From UBA6115 sp964346355 (GTDB lineage Bacteria > Bacillota > Clostridia > Christensenellales > Aristaeellaceae): a stretch of 13,782 bases of DNA. The stretch covers positions 1 to 13,782 of the forward strand of contig CAYFUH010000038.1 of assembly GCA_964346355.1 (NCBI GenBank). The letters run 5' to 3'. This document shows positions 1-7,066 of the stretch, piece by piece. Each line of letters starts with the position of its first letter. Positions within the stretch are counted from its first letter, which is position 1. A model generated the notes under the pieces. That model did no database searches, had not been told where the DNA came from, and worked only from the letters and a program-made list of their open reading frames with translations. Both the position numbers and the translations under genes were made by a program.

Positions 1-19
1 CCCGCGGGTGAGTCAAGCA

Positions 20-47
20 GAAAAAACGCGTTTTCACGCGTTTTTTC
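20..47 (-). terminator. Hairpin terminator downstream of the threonine aldolase gene
   Basis: An 11-bp perfect inverted repeat (GAAAAAACGCG / CGCGTTTTTTC) with a 6-base loop lies about 85 bases past the threonine aldolase stop. On the minus strand a CGCG stem is followed by six T, so it can work as an intrinsic terminator. The symmetry gives a T run on the plus strand as well, so it may be bidirectional. The GC core is only four pairs, which makes it weaker than the other terminators here. Bases 48-131 hold nothing else I can name. Confidence 0.55.
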
Positions 48-131
48 AAACAATTTTAAAACATGTGCTTTCTGGCGCGCGGCAGGACAGTTCTCCGCTG
101 CCCTGTCATGGTTTAAACAAGGCCATGTTCA

Positions 132-1151
132 TTATGACAAATAATCCAGGATGATGTCGGCCGCCTTCAGCACGTCCGCCCGCGAGACATCGTGGTGGGT
201 GACAAAACGGTACAGGCCGCCCATCTGCCCGTTGATGAGCACGCCGCATTCCTTCATATAATCTACAAAGGCCGCATCATTCTGAACGACAGAGGGTATG
301 CCCGCCCACACCATGTTGATGTGCAGGCTGTCCATATCAATGAACACCTTGTTGTTTGCACTCAGCGCCTCCGCCAGCGCCCTGGCGTTCTCGTGGTCCT
401 CATGAAGCCTGGAGGTCATCTGCTGGATGCTGATGAGACCGCAGGCCGCCAGCACGCCGGCCTGGCGCAAGCCGCCGCCCAGGATTTTGCGGTTTTTGCG
501 TGCGCGGTCAATAAATGCCCTGCTGCCGCACAGCATGGATCCCACCGGGGCGCACAGCCCCTTGGACAGGCAGAACATCACCGAATCCGCGCTCTTCACC
601 AGCGCTTTTACATCCGCCCCAAGGGCAGCTGCCGCGTTGAAGATGCGCGCGCCGTCCAGGTGCACCGCCAGTCCTGCCTGGTGCGCCGCCTGCGCCGTTT
701 CTTCCATCTGTTTCAGGCTGACCACAGCGCCGTTGCCCAGCGCGTTTTCCAGGCACACCAGGCGGGTGACCGGGTGGTGCAGATCCATTGAGCGCACCGC
801 CCGGTTCACGTCGTGCGGCATAAGCGTACCGCCCAGCGTATCCACAATCATCGCCGACACGCCGGACAGGCGCGCATGCGCGCCCGCCTCATGCTGGATG
901 ATGTGGCTGTCCAGCGCCGTGATGATCTCCTGCCCGGGGGTGGTATGCGTCATAATGGCCAATTGGTTGCCCATGGTGCCCGAGCACACAAACAGCGCAG
1001 CTTCCTTGCCCATCACCTCTGCTGCCAGCGCTTCAAGCTGGTTGACCGTGGGGTCATCGCCATAGACATCATCCCCAAGCTTAGCTGCTGCCATCGCCTC
1101 ATACATGGCCGGCGTAGGCCGGGTGACGGTATCGCTTCTTAAATCGATCAA
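132..1151 (-). CDS. ltaE: Low-specificity L-threonine aldolase (PLP enzyme)
   Basis: Cleaves L-threonine or L-allo-threonine to glycine and acetaldehyde with pyridoxal phosphate, in the cytoplasm. The protein opens with the family signature IDLRSDTVTRPT and contains DDVYGDDPTVNQLE, an SHIIQHEAGA segment, HLDGARIFNAA with the PLP-binding Asp near residue 166, and FCLSKGLCAPVGS with the Schiff-base Lys near residue 197. At 339 residues it has the usual family length. I place the start at a TTG codon (1149-1151), not at the GTG at 1193. This makes IDLRSDTVT follow the first residue, puts AAGGAG 9 bases upstream, and keeps the start downstream of the TATAAT box at 1179-1184. It is a single-gene unit that follows the sugar transporter operon but is separated from it by a hairpin. 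Function is confident; in vivo substrate preference is not visible. Confidence 0.93.
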   Translation of the reverse strand: MIDLRSDTVTRPTPAMYEAMAAAKLGDDVYGDDPTVNQLEALAAEVMGKEAALFVCSGTMGNQLAIMTHTTPGQEIITALDSHIIQHEAGAHARLSGVSAMIVDTLGGTLMPHDVNRAVRSMDLHHPVTRLVCLENALGNGAVVSLKQMEETAQAAHQAGLAVHLDGARIFNAAAALGADVKALVKSADSVMFCLSKGLCAPVGSMLCGSRAFIDRARKNRKILGGGLRQAGVLAACGLISIQQMTSRLHEDHENARALAEALSANNKVFIDMDSLHINMVWAGIPSVVQNDAAFVDYMKECGVLINGQMGGLYRFVTHHDVSRADVLKAADIILDYLS

Positions 1152-1160
1152 TTTCAAACA

Positions 1161-1184
1161 CTCCTTCGGCGCAGTTTCATTATA
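1161..1184 (-). promoter_or_regulatory. -10 box and ribosome site that fix the threonine aldolase start
   Basis: On the minus strand a perfect TATAAT (1179-1184) is followed by AAGGAG (1161-1166), 9 bases before the TTG start. A transcript starting near 1172 would have a leader of about 20 bases. I see no good -35 hexamer at 17 bp spacing, so promoter strength is uncertain. The geometry nevertheless excludes the upstream GTG as start. Confidence 0.6.
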
Positions 1185-1216
1185 TAGTAGCACCAGGGCA
1201 GACCCGCGGAAAGGGG

Positions 1217-1240
1217 AAAGGAGCGATGGTTCGCTCCTTT
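1217..1240 (-). terminator. Hairpin terminator after the sugar permease operon
   Basis: A perfect 10-bp stem, AAAGGAGCGA / TCGCTCCTTT, with a 4-base loop lies 25 bases past the stop of the second permease. On the minus strand it is followed by CCCCTTTCC, a poor U tract, so termination may be incomplete. On the plus strand it is followed by TTG. Confidence 0.55.
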
Positions 1241-1265
1241 TGTGTATTTATGGCAAAGATGATGA

Positions 1266-2168
1266 TTACTTGATGGCGCCCTCGACCATGCCCTTGATGA
1301 TGTATTTCTGGGCGAAGAGGTACAGGACGATGATGGGAATCATCGCAAGCAGGGTGCTGGTAAGGATCAAATCCCACTGCTTGAGGTAGCTGCCCGCAAA
1401 GGCGGTAACTGCCAGCGGAATCGTCTGCACCGCGCCCGCGGAACCTAGGACCAACAGGGGCAGCAGGTAGTCATTCCAGATCCAGATGCCGTTTAAGATG
1501 AGCACGGTGACGATGGTGGGCTGCAGCAGCGGGATCACGATCTCAAAGAAGGTGCGTGTCTGGCTGCAGCCGTCGATGGTCGCCGCCTCCTCGAGTTCCA
1601 GGGGCACGCCCTTGATGAATCCGTGGAAGATGAAGATGGTCATGGACGCGCCAAAGCCCAGGTAGGCAAAGGTGATGCCGTGATAGGTGCCTAAAAGGGG
1701 CAGACGGATGAAGTCGCCCATGATTTTAAACCACCGCACCAGGGGGAACATGACCACCTGGAAGGGGATGACCATGGCAGCCACGAAGAACATGAAAATG
1801 ACCGTGGACCATTTGGTTTTATTGCGCACCAGCGCCCAGGCGCACATGGCGGAAAACAGGGTGATGACCGTCAGCGACAGCGCTGTGATGATGGTGGAAT
1901 CGATGAAGGCGCCCAGGTAATCCGTGCTGGGATTGTTGAAGATGGTGACCACATTGGTCCAGATCTGCCCCCAGTATTCAGGCAGCGCGACGGGGCTGTT
2001 GATGATTTCCTTGGCGGTTTTGGAGGAGTTGATGATGACCAGCACAAAGGGCATCATAAACAGGATGAAGATGAGGATGGCTACAATCTCCAGCACATAA
2101 AGCCCGGCGCCGCGGCGCTCACCCAGGCTGGCATGCGGCTGATGGCTGGTTTTGACCTTGGTGCTCAT
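1266..2168 (-). CDS. Sugar ABC transporter permease, MalG-like (CUT1 family)
   Basis: Inner-membrane subunit of a CUT1 carbohydrate importer; with the partner permease it forms the translocation channel. The 300-residue protein has a short polar N-terminus, a first membrane segment near residues 25-47, and several more hydrophobic segments. The ABC permease EAA loop, which contacts the ATPase, lies at about 193-213 (EEAATIDG, then IVIPLLQP). The tail IIKGMVEGAIK is typical of MalG-type permeases. Its ATG overlaps the TGA of the upstream permease in ATGA, indicating translational coupling. No ATPase gene is visible nearby; many Firmicutes use a shared MsmX-type ATPase for CUT1 systems, and that is the likely arrangement here by inference. 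The sugar cannot be told from the sequence. Confidence 0.92.
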   Translation of the reverse strand: MSTKVKTSHQPHASLGERRGAGLYVLEIVAILIFILFMMPFVLVIINSSKTAKEIINSPVALPEYWGQIWTNVVTIFNNPSTDYLGAFIDSTIITALSLTVITLFSAMCAWALVRNKTKWSTVIFMFFVAAMVIPFQVVMFPLVRWFKIMGDFIRLPLLGTYHGITFAYLGFGASMTIFIFHGFIKGVPLELEEAATIDGCSQTRTFFEIVIPLLQPTIVTVLILNGIWIWNDYLLPLLVLGSAGAVQTIPLAVTAFAGSYLKQWDLILTSTLLAMIPIIVLYLFAQKYIIKGMVEGAIK

Positions 2169-3061
2169 GCTTCCACCTCCCTGCGCTTGTTAAGGTACAC
2201 CTGCACCAGGGAGAAGACCACCAGCACGACAAAGAACACAACTGCCTTGGCCTGCGCCGGCGCCATCAGGTTAAACTGGTTGGCTGTGCGGTAGATGTCC
2301 ATGGCCAAAAGCTGGCTGGCGCGGACCGCCTTGCCCATATAGAGCATGGCCGGCCCGCCGTTTGTGAGTGTGGCGTTTAGGTCAAACTGTTTAAAGGAAT
2401 TGGTCAGCGTCAGGAAGATGGTAATCGTAAACGCGCTGGCCATCATGGGCATCATGATTTTGAACACCCGGGTGATGTAGTTGGCACCGTCCACATTGGC
2501 CGCCTCCATCACCGAGTCGGGGATGGATTGGATGGATGCCACATAAATCATCATGATATAGCCGGCGTACTGCCAGGTGTTGACCGCGCTCATCGCCCAG
2601 ATGACCGTCTCTTTCCTTGCGATGAAGGAGGTTTGGAAGGCTGCCAGGCCCATGGCTTTGCCCATGTCCACAAATACGTTGTTGAACATAAACTGCCAGA
2701 TGTAACCAAGCACGATGCCGCCGATCAGGTTTGGCACAAAGAAGCCTGCCTGGTAGAAATTACGGCCCTTCACCCGGCTGGTAGCCAGCAGGGACATCAA
2801 GAAGCCCGCGATGTTTACCAGCACGATGTTGATGACGGTGTACAGCAGGGTAATCTGGAAGGAATAGATGAACTGCGGCTCGCTGAACATCCCTGCAAAA
2901 TTCTTGAATCCGACCCAGTTCAGCACCGTTTTTACGCCGTCCCAGTCGGTCATGGCGTAATAGATGCCCATAAAGAAGGGGACGATGATGACCATCAAAA
3001 ACGCGAAGGCCGTTGGAAATATGAACAGAAAGTCCACGATACCGCGCCTTTTCAAACCCAA
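2165..3061 (-). CDS. Sugar ABC transporter permease, MalF/UgpA-like (CUT1 family)
   Basis: First of the two membrane permeases of the CUT1 importer. The 298-residue protein has an N-terminal membrane segment at about 9-36, further hydrophobic helices, and the EAA loop at about 186-205 (EAANVDGANY, then IMMP). It also has FDLNATLTNGGPA, which matches the F-D-x-x-x-x-L-T-x-GGP block of MalF/UgpA permeases. The start is a TTG codon (3059-3061) with AAGGA four bases upstream. A second in-frame TTG at 3055 (giving a KRRG start) has about 10-base spacing and is equally possible. An ATG at 3065 is out of frame. The gene overlaps the next permease by four bases and has its own promoter upstream (3099-3127), so it need not depend on readthrough from the binding-protein gene. 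Confidence 0.92.
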   Translation of the reverse strand: MGLKRRGIVDFLFIFPTAFAFLMVIIVPFFMGIYYAMTDWDGVKTVLNWVGFKNFAGMFSEPQFIYSFQITLLYTVINIVLVNIAGFLMSLLATSRVKGRNFYQAGFFVPNLIGGIVLGYIWQFMFNNVFVDMGKAMGLAAFQTSFIARKETVIWAMSAVNTWQYAGYIMMIYVASIQSIPDSVMEAANVDGANYITRVFKIMMPMMASAFTITIFLTLTNSFKQFDLNATLTNGGPAMLYMGKAVRASQLLAMDIYRTANQFNLMAPAQAKAVVFFVVLVVFSLVQVYLNKRREVEA

Positions 3062-3098
3062 CCATTCCTTACATATCTATATTTTTTGTATCTATTTC

Positions 3099-3127
3099 AG
3101 TATACCGCACGGGCGCTGATTTGTGAA
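3099..3127 (-). promoter_or_regulatory. Internal promoter for the two permease genes
   Basis: On the minus strand, TTCACA (3122-3127) and TATACT (3099-3104) are separated by exactly 17 bases; each hexamer matches the sigma-70/SigA consensus in five of six positions. Transcription would start near 3092, about 30 bases before the permease TTG start. It lies just downstream of a strong hairpin that follows the binding-protein gene. Confidence 0.65.
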
Positions 3128-3162
3128 GTATCCGGCGCTGCCGGGTTTTCTCTTTTTGAAAA

Positions 3163-3190
3163 CAGGGCTGCCGCGAAAACGGCAGCCCTG
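3163..3190 (-). terminator. GC-rich hairpin between the binding-protein and permease genes
   Basis: A perfect 11-bp stem, CAGGGCTGCCG / CGGCAGCCCTG, with a 6-base loop begins 20 bases past the binding-protein stop. On the minus strand it is followed by TTTTC and then A-rich sequence. The short U run suggests a partial terminator or an mRNA 3'-end stabiliser. Such elements are known between binding-protein and permease genes, where the binding protein is made in excess. Confidence 0.65.
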
Positions 3191-3210
3191 AAGTTCAGGC
3201 AGGGGGATTG

Positions 3211-4212
3211 TTATTTATCCGCAATCTCCGTAAAGGCAGCGGTCACCAGGGTGACGAAGTCTTCGACGCTGGTACCGGTGGCAAGCAGCTCAAAGATCGG
3301 GCCCAAGGTGCCCTGGTTAAACCCATCGGGGTTTTGGCCAAAGCGCCAGTTGAAGTTGCCGCCGCGGGCACTGGCTTCTACCAGCGCGCTGGAGAAGGGG
3401 CCGGCGGGGAGCAGTTTGACGGACTTGAAGGCAGGCACCATGCCGGCTTCGGCCACCATGTAATTGGCGCCGTCCTCACTGAGCGCCATGTAGTTGAGGA
3501 AGTCAACAGCGGCCTTCTGCTGCTCAGGGGTGGCCTTGGCGTTGACGACAAACCAGGAGGGGGCGGCCATGTACAGACCGGTGGACTCTTCCTCCAGGAA
3601 GTTATGGGAGACATAGCCCATCTTGAAGTTGGCTTCCAGCTGCTTCAGGTTGGGGTCAATCCAGTTGCCCTGGGTGATGAAGGCGGCCTTCTGGTTAGCG
3701 AAAGCGGCCACCTGGGCATCGTAGTTGCCGTTTTGCAGCACGTTCTGATCAGCATAGTCATACAGCAGCTTCAGGTAGTTGGCAAAGGCGGTCAAGCGCT
3801 CGGTGTCCACCTCGCCCTTGCGCAGCGCGTCATACAGGCTGGAATCGTTGTAGTCCATATAGCCAGCATAAAAAGCGTTGAACACGTGCTGGGATGTCAC
3901 CCACCACAGCCCGCCGGCGATGGAGGTGCCCACGCTGGTTACGCTGTCCAAGCCCAGCTCGTCCTTCATGCCATCAATCTTCTCAAACGCGGCTTTCACA
4001 GCGGAGAAGGTGGTCAAGGTGGCGGGATCAACGCCGGCTTTCTCCAGGATTTCCGCATTATAGCCCAGGCCGAAGCCTTCCATCGCGATGGGGAAGCCCA
4101 CAACCTTGCCCTCTGGGCTGTAAAACGCCATGTCGGTGTCCTTGGCCCACTCGGCGTCGGACATATCGGCGATGTAGTCCTTCCACAGCTCATAGCCGCC
4201 GATGCCTTCAAT
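3211..4212 (-). CDS. Sugar ABC transporter extracellular solute-binding protein, 5' end missing in gap
   Basis: Captures the sugar outside the membrane and delivers it to the permeases. The visible part is 333 residues in one open frame running into the N gap; the residues next to the gap read IEGIGGYELWKDYIADMSD. Family-1 (MalE-like) features are a GFPIAMEGFGLGYNAEIL stretch (start of the binding cleft), FITQGNWIDP (the 'M-G-x-W' position), and the late block MALSEDGANYMVAEAGMVPA, equivalent to 'LLSPEGQ..Y....G.IP'. The lipoprotein signal and roughly the first 80-110 residues, normal for a family of about 420-450 residues, are not in the window. The first visible Met (4164) is internal, not the start. 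It is upstream of and co-oriented with the permeases, so it is almost certainly their partner. Confidence 0.88.
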   Translation of the reverse strand: MEGIGGYELWKDYIADMSDAEWAKDTDMAFYSPEGKVVGFPIAMEGFGLGYNAEILEKAGVDPATLTTFSAVKAAFEKIDGMKDELGLDSVTSVGTSIAGGLWWVTSQHVFNAFYAGYMDYNDSSLYDALRKGEVDTERLTAFANYLKLLYDYADQNVLQNGNYDAQVAAFANQKAAFITQGNWIDPNLKQLEANFKMGYVSHNFLEEESTGLYMAAPSWFVVNAKATPEQQKAAVDFLNYMALSEDGANYMVAEAGMVPAFKSVKLLPAGPFSSALVEASARGGNFNWRFGQNPDGFNQGTLGPIFELLATGTSVEDFVTLVTAAFTEIADK

Positions 4213-4312
4213 NNNNNNNNNNNNNNNNNNNNNNNNNNNNNNNNNNNNNNNNNNNNNNNNNNNNNNNNNNNNNNNNNNNNNNNNNNNNNNNNNNNNNNNN
4301 NNNNNNNNNNNN
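4213..4312. other. Assembly gap of exactly 100 N inside the binding-protein gene
   Basis: Exactly 100 unknown bases, the usual placeholder for a gap of unknown size. It must hide the signal peptide, start codon and N-terminal part of the binding protein. That needs about 250-350 bases, so the true gap is longer than drawn unless the gene is truly broken. The SBP promoter lies either in the gap or in 4313-4380, where I see no convincing promoter. Confidence 0.95.
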
Positions 4313-4382
4313 ATGTACCCTTCCGCAGCGGCAGTTAATCACTGAATTTTACAAATATGGCCCGATTTTTTCCGAATTAGAC

Positions 4383-4408
4383 AAAAAACGGCGCTGTGTC
4401 CAGCGCCG
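4383..4408 (-). terminator. Rho-independent terminator of pyrE
   Basis: On the minus strand an 8-bp perfect GC-rich stem (CGGCGCTG / CAGCGCCG, 4-base loop) is followed directly by TTTTTT (4383-4388). It starts 25 bases after the pyrE stop. This is a textbook intrinsic terminator and separates pyrE from the sugar transporter operon. Confidence 0.9.
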
Positions 4409-4432
4409 GTTGATGTGTGTATGGTTTGCAAG

Positions 4433-4999
4433 CTACCGCAAATTCTGCAGCGGCAGGCCCTCCTTGCACATGGGGCAGACATCGGGCGGATAATGCTCCG
4501 CCCGGAAGCGCAGCAGCGGGATGAGCGGCGCCTCCGCCGGCACGTCCCCGCCGGATTTGTCCACCAGGCACCCGATGGCCACCACGCTGCCGCCCAGGGC
4601 GCGCACGATCTCCGTCATCTCGCGGATGCTCTGGCCGGTTGACACCTCATCCTCCACCAGCAGCACCTTCATGCCGGGGCGAATTTCAAACCCGCGGCGC
4701 AAAATCAGCGCGCCGTCACGCTTTTCACAGTAGAGCAATTTTTTGCCCAGCGCGCGCGCCACCTCGTACCCGGGCAGCACCGCGCCCACGGCAGCCGCCA
4801 GCACCACATCCGGCGCATAGCCAGCACAGCGGGATGCCAGCTCCCGGCCGACCAACTCCCCGGTTTTGTGGTCCTCAAACAGCCGCGCGCACTGCACATA
4901 CCAATCGGTATGGCGGCCGGACAGGCGGTAAAAATGCCCCTGCTTGATGGCGCCGTGCCGGGTAAACAGATCCTTGATGGTGTGGGTGTCCATCGTCAT
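4433..4999 (-). CDS. pyrE: Orotate phosphoribosyltransferase
   Basis: Transfers the phosphoribosyl group of PRPP to orotate to give OMP, the fifth step of de novo UMP synthesis, in the cytoplasm. The 188-residue protein shows GHFYRLSGRHTDWYVQ near residue 21, EKRDGALILRRGFEI near 92, and the PRPP-binding loop VLLVEDEVSTG (about 112-122) with the acidic pair Glu116-Asp117. It ends with a CPMCKEGLPL block (about 175-184), found in the short clostridial/Thermus-type PyrE group. The ATG at 4999 has GAGAG about five bases upstream, a weak ribosome site; an ATG two codons later is possible. No other pyrimidine gene is nearby, so it is an orphan here. A related purine or xanthine phosphoribosyltransferase is less likely because of the GHF-SGxH opening. 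Confidence 0.88.
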   Translation of the reverse strand: MTMDTHTIKDLFTRHGAIKQGHFYRLSGRHTDWYVQCARLFEDHKTGELVGRELASRCAGYAPDVVLAAAVGAVLPGYEVARALGKKLLYCEKRDGALILRRGFEIRPGMKVLLVEDEVSTGQSIREMTEIVRALGGSVVAIGCLVDKSGGDVPAEAPLIPLLRFRAEHYPPDVCPMCKEGLPLQNLR

Positions 5000-5065
5000 G
5001 TCAACTCTCTTTTCGTTCTAACTATCGGTCGAGCGCGTGCACGCTTCGTCCTGACATGGGCAAGA

Positions 5066-5089
5066 AAAAGCGCCGTTGCCGGCGCTTTT
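5066..5089 (-). terminator. Hairpin terminator after the SPFH/zinc-ribbon gene
   Basis: A perfect 10-bp stem, AAAAGCGCCG / CGGCGCTTTT, with a 4-base loop starts 6 bases past the stop codon. On the minus strand the loop is GCAA (a GNRA tetraloop) and the stem is followed by TTTTTC. It is a good intrinsic terminator and may also work in the other direction. Confidence 0.85.
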
Positions 5090-5095
5090 GAGTCA

Positions 5096-6145
5096 TTATT
5101 GTTTCGCGCCGCATTCCGGGCAGAACTTGGCCCCGGCTGCCAGAGGCTTGCCGCAGTCCACGCAGGCCGCGGCGGATTGGCTGGCGCCGCACTCGGGGCA
5201 GAACTTGCTGCCCTTTTGAATCGGTTGCTTGCAGGACACGCAGGGCACACTCGCCGCCTGCGGGGCTGCCGCTTGCGGCTGCTGGTTGGCCTGGAACGCG
5301 CCTTGCATCATTTGGCCCATCGCCATGCCAGCGCCCATACCCATGCCCATGCCGGCAGAGCCGCCTTCGTTTTGAGCGGCGTCGCGCATGGCTTCCGCCG
5401 CCTGGAACTGGGTGTATTTGTTCAAATCGCCAACCACGCCCATGCTGGTACGCTTGTCCATGGCCGCTTCCACTTCCTGGGGCAGGCTGATGTTTTCAAT
5501 CACGAAGCTTTCCAGCTTCAGGCCCAGCGGGGTAAAGCGCGGGGCAAGCGCGTTTAAGGCAAACTGGCCCAACTCATCATAGTTGGCGGCCAAATCCAGG
5601 GCGGGAATCTTGCTTTGCGCCAGGATGTCAGACAGCGCGGACACCACCGTGCGCTTGATCTGGCCTTCCACGCCTTCCACCGTCATCAGCTCCGTGGTGC
5701 CAAAGACTTCCTTTAAGAAGGCCACCGGGTCCGCCACGCGGAAGGAGTAGATGCCAAAGGCGCGCAGGCGCACCATGCCAAACTCGGCGTCGCGCATCAT
5801 CACCGGGTTGCTGGTGCCCCACTTCTGGTCCAAAAACTGCTTGGTGTTGACGAAATACACCTCGGCCTTAAAGGGGGAGTTAAAGCCGTATTTCCAGCTT
5901 TTCAGCGCCGTCATGATCGGCATGTTCTGGGTGGACAGCTCATAGCGGCCGGGCTGGAACACGTCGGCGATTTTGCCTTCGTTCACAAAGACCGCCACCT
6001 GGCTTTCACGCACGGTGAGCTGGGCGCCCATCATGATTTCCTTGCCGTTGCGGTCATAGCGGTGCACCATCGTATTGGTGCTGGAATCGGTCCATTCGAT
6101 GACATCAATAAATTGACTGGTAACCATTTTCTTGAAGAAACTCAT
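5096..6145 (-). CDS. SPFH/Band-7 protein with two C-terminal zinc ribbons (YdjI-like)
   Basis: A 349-residue relative of the stomatin/prohibitin-like proteins exemplified by Bacillus YdjI, sometimes labelled 'virion core protein'. The N-terminal 240 residues form the SPFH region, with FINEGK-like text early on (VAVFVNEGKIADVFQPGRYEL), a VYFVNTKQFLDQKWGT segment, and FGIYSFRVADPVAFLKEVFG. There is no obvious transmembrane helix. A Met/Gly-rich linker (about 260-280) and a Gln/Ala-rich stretch lead to two zinc ribbons: CVSC...CPEC at about 302-320 and CVDC...CPEC at about 328-346, eight cysteines in all. AGGAGG lies six bases before the ATG. It follows the receiver-like gene by 57 bases with no terminator between them, so the two are likely cotranscribed. 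In the family such proteins are tied to membrane-stress scaffolds, but the exact role is unknown. Confidence 0.85.
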   Translation of the reverse strand: MSFFKKMVTSQFIDVIEWTDSSTNTMVHRYDRNGKEIMMGAQLTVRESQVAVFVNEGKIADVFQPGRYELSTQNMPIMTALKSWKYGFNSPFKAEVYFVNTKQFLDQKWGTSNPVMMRDAEFGMVRLRAFGIYSFRVADPVAFLKEVFGTTELMTVEGVEGQIKRTVVSALSDILAQSKIPALDLAANYDELGQFALNALAPRFTPLGLKLESFVIENISLPQEVEAAMDKRTSMGVVGDLNKYTQFQAAEAMRDAAQNEGGSAGMGMGMGAGMAMGQMMQGAFQANQQPQAAAPQAASVPCVSCKQPIQKGSKFCPECGASQSAAACVDCGKPLAAGAKFCPECGAKQ

Positions 6146-6202
6146 GGCAATCCTCCTACTTTTTCTTGGGCGTGTATCAACAGGCCACCCTTGGCCCTGG
6201 GT

Positions 6203-7009
6203 TTATTGCTTGGTGGGGATTAAGGCGTCCAGCTGTTCCAGTACGCGAAACTGCGTGCACACCAAATCCAGGTCCATAAAGTCCTTGACCTGGGCGGCTG
6301 CCTCAAGCACCTGGCGCTGGGCTTTGGAGCTGAGGACGTCCAGCTCGCTGTCTGAAATCTGCGTGGTGGCGCAAGCCAGCACGCGCAGGCGCAGCGGGCT
6401 GATCAGCGCCGTGATAAAGGCAAGCGGCCCCGCAATCTGGCCAAAGAAGTTGGCGCGCAGCGCCAAATCCAGCCGGTCAAAGCCGTGGTGCCAGCGGGTT
6501 TCCAGGAAGTTGGCGCCATCGGGCAAATCAAACTCAAACAGCAGGCAGGCGCGGTCCGCCGCGATGGGTGAGCGCGAGAGCATCAGCCGGCTGATCAGCT
6601 CATCGCGGTTGGCGATGCGCTCCTCCAGCAGCCGGTGCAGGGCTTCGTTTTGAAGCCGTGCCAGGGTAAGCCCGGGGTTGTAGTCATAATCGCTGTGGTC
6701 GCCGTGCAGCTGATCCAGCGCTTCGCGCAAAAGGGACAGCTCATTGCGCAGGCCATCGCCCCGGCGGTGGGTGCGCATGATGGGCATATAGGGATGATGC
6801 TCATCCAGATGGCTGCGCAGGCTGTCGGCGTCTGCCCCGTCCAGGTCAATCGCGATCGCGTCCGCGCCTGGGTGGTTCAAAAACCGGATGGCCGCTTCCG
6901 CCGAATCCACCAGCGCGATGGGCTCAAACATCAGCCGGTTCATGTCCGGAATGCTGGTGTACGCATCCTTCACCTCGGTCTGATTGGTAACCAGCAGTAG
7001 TTTGTACAT
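6203..7009 (-). CDS. Degenerate receiver-like regulatory protein without a visible DNA-binding domain
   Basis: A 268-residue protein I cannot assign to a named gene. The first 80 residues look like a response-regulator receiver: a first strand YKLLLVTN, an expected phospho-acceptor position in AIAIDLDG (Asp55), and a MPIMRTHR strand with Thr80. The acidic pair normally after strand 1 is replaced by Thr-Asn, and no Lys-Pro is seen after strand 4, so classical phosphorylation is doubtful. Residues 110-180 (LARLQNEALHRLLEERIANRDELISRL) resemble the helical linker and middle domain of YesN-type regulators, but the C-terminus has no AraC helix-turn-helix. AAGGAGG lies six bases before the ATG and a near-consensus promoter is upstream. 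It is the first gene of an operon with the SPFH protein. It could be a partner-binding adaptor; that is inference. Confidence 0.7.
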   Translation of the reverse strand: MYKLLLVTNQTEVKDAYTSIPDMNRLMFEPIALVDSAEAAIRFLNHPGADAIAIDLDGADADSLRSHLDEHHPYMPIMRTHRRGDGLRNELSLLREALDQLHGDHSDYDYNPGLTLARLQNEALHRLLEERIANRDELISRLMLSRSPIAADRACLLFEFDLPDGANFLETRWHHGFDRLDLALRANFFGQIAGPLAFITALISPLRLRVLACATTQISDSELDVLSSKAQRQVLEAAAQVKDFMDLDLVCTQFRVLEQLDALIPTKQ

Positions 7010-7037
7010 TCAAGCCCTCCTTGTGTTTGCGTGCCCT

Positions 7038-7066
7038 ATTATAGCCCGATGAGGCGCTCTTTTCAA
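7038..7066 (-). promoter_or_regulatory. Promoter of the receiver-like/SPFH operon
   Basis: On the minus strand, TTGAAA (7061-7066) and a perfect TATAAT (7038-7043) are 17 bases apart, near the SigA optimum. Transcription would start near 7031, leaving a leader of about 20 bases that contains AAGGAGG at 7016-7022. Confidence 0.8.

Noticed and set aside
192..791. A 199-codon plus-strand frame within the threonine aldolase gene
   Set aside because: Antisense shadow of a confirmed PLP enzyme with no motif of its own.
4213..4312. Possibility that the binding-protein gene is a true pseudogene
   Set aside because: The visible frame is uninterrupted to the gap edge and the gap is a fixed-size placeholder, so missing assembly is the simpler explanation.
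2528..4338. Long plus-strand open frames (311 and 376 codons) opposite the permease and binding-protein genes
   Set aside because: They are antisense to well-supported transporter genes, have no family motifs, are rich in His/Gly/Val from mirrored codons, and one runs through the N gap.
5035..5044. Palindrome GCGTGCACGC upstream of pyrE
   Set aside because: A 10-base self-complementary GC-rich word in a GC-rich genome with no second copy or neighbouring motif; likely chance.
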